The notes below the pieces were generated by a model. It did not search any database, was not told where the DNA came from, and saw nothing but the letters and a program-made list of their open reading frames with translations. DNA of 64,000 nt, from assembly GCF_000372065.1 (NCBI RefSeq), contig NZ_AQVB01000008.1, positions 1 to 64,000 on the forward strand, written 5' to 3'. The DNA is from Oligella urethralis DSM 7531 (lineage in GTDB: Bacteria; Pseudomonadota; Gammaproteobacteria; Burkholderiales; Burkholderiaceae_B). Shown piece by piece: positions 62,815 through 64,000 of the stretch (within the stretch, counting starts at the first letter, position 1; the number at the start of each line of letters is the position of its first letter). A program made the position numbers and the translations under genes.

Positions 62815-64000
62815 ATGAGTCGAGACCACAATAAGGATGTTATTGTTGCCCTGGATATAGGTACGAGTACGGTCGTAGCTATTGTCGCCGAGTGTTTGCC
62901 TGATGGTCGCTATGAGGTCATCGGTGTGGGTCAGGCAATTTCACGCGGCATGCGCAAGGGCGTGGTGGTAAATATTGAGCAGATTGTTGGTTCAATCCAG
63001 CAGGCGCTTGAAGAAGCTTGCCTGATGGCGGATTTTCGTATTCGTGAGGTTTATACCGGCATTGGTGGCAGCCACATTAACAGCTTTAACTCCAGCGGTA
63101 TGGTGGCCGTGGTTGACAAGGAAGTCAGCTATGCCGATGTGCGCCGTGTGCTCGACACGGCCAAGGCGGTGAATATCGCCAACGATCATGAAATTCTTCA
63201 TGTGATTACACAGCAATACACCCTCGATAAGCAGGAGGGTATTATCCAGCCGGTCGGTATGGCAGGTATTCGTCTTGAGGTGCGGGTACATATTATTACC
63301 GGTTTACAGAGCGCAACGCAAAATGTGGTTAAGTGTATTCGCCGTTGTGGGCTGGAGATTCGTGGATTAGTATTTCAGGCCTTGGCAGCCAGTCAGGTGT
63401 GTTTGACGGCTGACGAAAAGGAATTAGGCGTAGCCTTGGTTGATATCGGTAGTGGCACCACCGATGTGGCGGTTTGGCATGGCGGTGCCTTACGTCATAC
63501 GGCGGTGTTCCCTCAAGGGGGTGATCAAATCACCAATGATATTGCCACCATGTTACGTACGCCGACACCGGACGCTGAGGACATTAAGTTAAATTACGGT
63601 GCCGCTAAAGCCAGTTTGGTCAATACCTTAGAAACTTTCGAGGTGATCGGTTTGGGCAACCGTGAAGCTCGGGAGATGGAGCGTCACGTCTTAGCTCAGG
63701 TGATTGAGCCGCGAGTTGAGGAAATCTTGATGGGCGTGATGAATGTGATTGCCGAATCTGGTCATAAGATCACCGGTTTGGTATTGACCGGCGGTACGGC
63801 ATTATTACCCGGGATTCAGGAGCTGGCCGAGGATATGTTCCAAGTGCCAGTGCGTATCGGGGTGCCGATATATGATGGTAGCTTATCAGATGTGGTTTGT
63901 GAGCCGCGTTTTGCTACCGCAATGGGTTTATTAAGCTATTCGCGGATGCAGCAATATGCGCAACATGGCGATATGCCCAAAGAAGGTTTATTAAAACGTC
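62815..64000 (+). CDS. ftsA: Cell division protein FtsA, C-terminus cut by window edge
   Basis: This actin-like ATPase tethers FtsZ to the membrane. The frame starts at ATG 62815 (MSRDHNKDVIVALDIGTSTVVAIV) and stays open to the last base, 395 codons. ATP-binding motifs are visible: DIGTST, VDIGSGTTDVAVW, and LTGGTALLPGIQEL. The SHS2/1C domain (VGQAISRGMRKGVVVN) is present. Only the C-terminal end with the membrane helix is missing. The next gene is expected to be ftsZ. Confidence 0.96.
   Translation, partial: MSRDHNKDVIVALDIGTSTVVAIVAECLPDGRYEVIGVGQAISRGMRKGVVVNIEQIVGSIQQALEEACLMADFRIREVYTGIGGSHINSFNSSGMVAVVDKEVSYADVRRVLDTAKAVNIANDHEILHVITQQYTLDKQEGIIQPVGMAGIRLEVRVHIITGLQSATQNVVKCIRRCGLEIRGLVFQALAASQVCLTADEKELGVALVDIGSGTTDVAVWHGGALRHTAVFPQGGDQITNDIATMLRTPTPDAEDIKLNYGAAKASLVNTLETFEVIGLGNREAREMERHVLAQVIEPRVEEILMGVMNVIAESGHKITGLVLTGGTALLPGIQELAEDMFQVPVRIGVPIYDGSLSDVVCEPRFATAMGLLSYSRMQQYAQHGDMPKEGLLKR

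Noticed and set aside
1-64000. CRISPR arrays, prophage genes, tRNA or rRNA genes
   Set aside because: I saw no regularly spaced repeat-spacer units, no phage structural genes and no cloverleaf with a T-loop sequence. A tRNA-finding program could confirm this.

Overview
The window looks like a chromosomal segment of a betaproteobacterium of the Alcaligenaceae type (Burkholderiales) with moderate G+C. The main evidence is the murE-murF gene fusion inside a classical division and cell-wall (dcw) cluster, which is known from Bordetella and its relatives. Supporting evidence is the long MurD, the class A RNase P RNA and the general gene style. I cannot fix the genus from sequence alone; a low-G+C relative such as Oligella, Paenalcaligenes or Pelistega is my guess.

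Layout. (1) 1-5500, mostly minus strand: the start of an IS66-type tnpB, an OprC/NosA-type copper receptor, a RegB/RegA-like redox two-component system, an ArsC protein and a DsrE protein. (2) 5978-12776, plus strand: LysR regulator, class III aminotransferase, HglS (DUF1338), D-2-hydroxyglutarate dehydrogenase-like flavoprotein and a dicarboxylate/amino acid symporter. Together these would take 2-aminoadipate to 2-oxoglutarate. (3) 13014-21000: a YfcC carrier with an M20 amidohydrolase, then scattered housekeeping genes (thioesterase, nnrE, tenA, mtnN, sodC, DUF1328, nitronate monooxygenase). (4) 21000-23380: a small AT-rich island with an orphan RNase A-like polymorphic toxin and its CdiI-type immunity protein, followed by a frameshifted second cassette. 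(5) 23382-28382: pirin, then folB-ttcA-queF, a TrxR-like flavoprotein, and BtuF. (6) 28464-34606: BtuB under a cobalamin riboswitch, divergent from cobalamin-dependent metH. (7) 34639-44298: mixed housekeeping genes (XRE regulator, enoyl-CoA hydratase, MFS, OmpA-like lipoprotein, NRDE, DUF465, panD, pyrC, O-methyltransferase, Uup). (8) 44425-47249: a copper-delivery operon (SCO-TlpA fusion, PCu(A)C, Tat-exported propeller). (9) rnpB at about 47318-47718. (10) 48031-64000: the dcw cluster mraZ-rsmH-ftsL-ftsI-murEF-mraY-murD-ftsW-murG-murC-ddl-ftsQ-ftsA, with ftsA running off the window.

Themes. Copper recurs: outer-membrane uptake (OprC-like), periplasmic delivery to oxidases (SCO, PCuAC) and Cu,Zn superoxide dismutase. 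Cobalamin uptake (btuB, btuF, riboswitch) sits beside the cobalamin-dependent MetH. The most notable items are the compact 2-aminoadipate module, the toxin-immunity island with a decaying neighbour, and the SCO-TlpA copper operon with an uncharacterised propeller protein. All calls are from reading the sequence; no database search was run.
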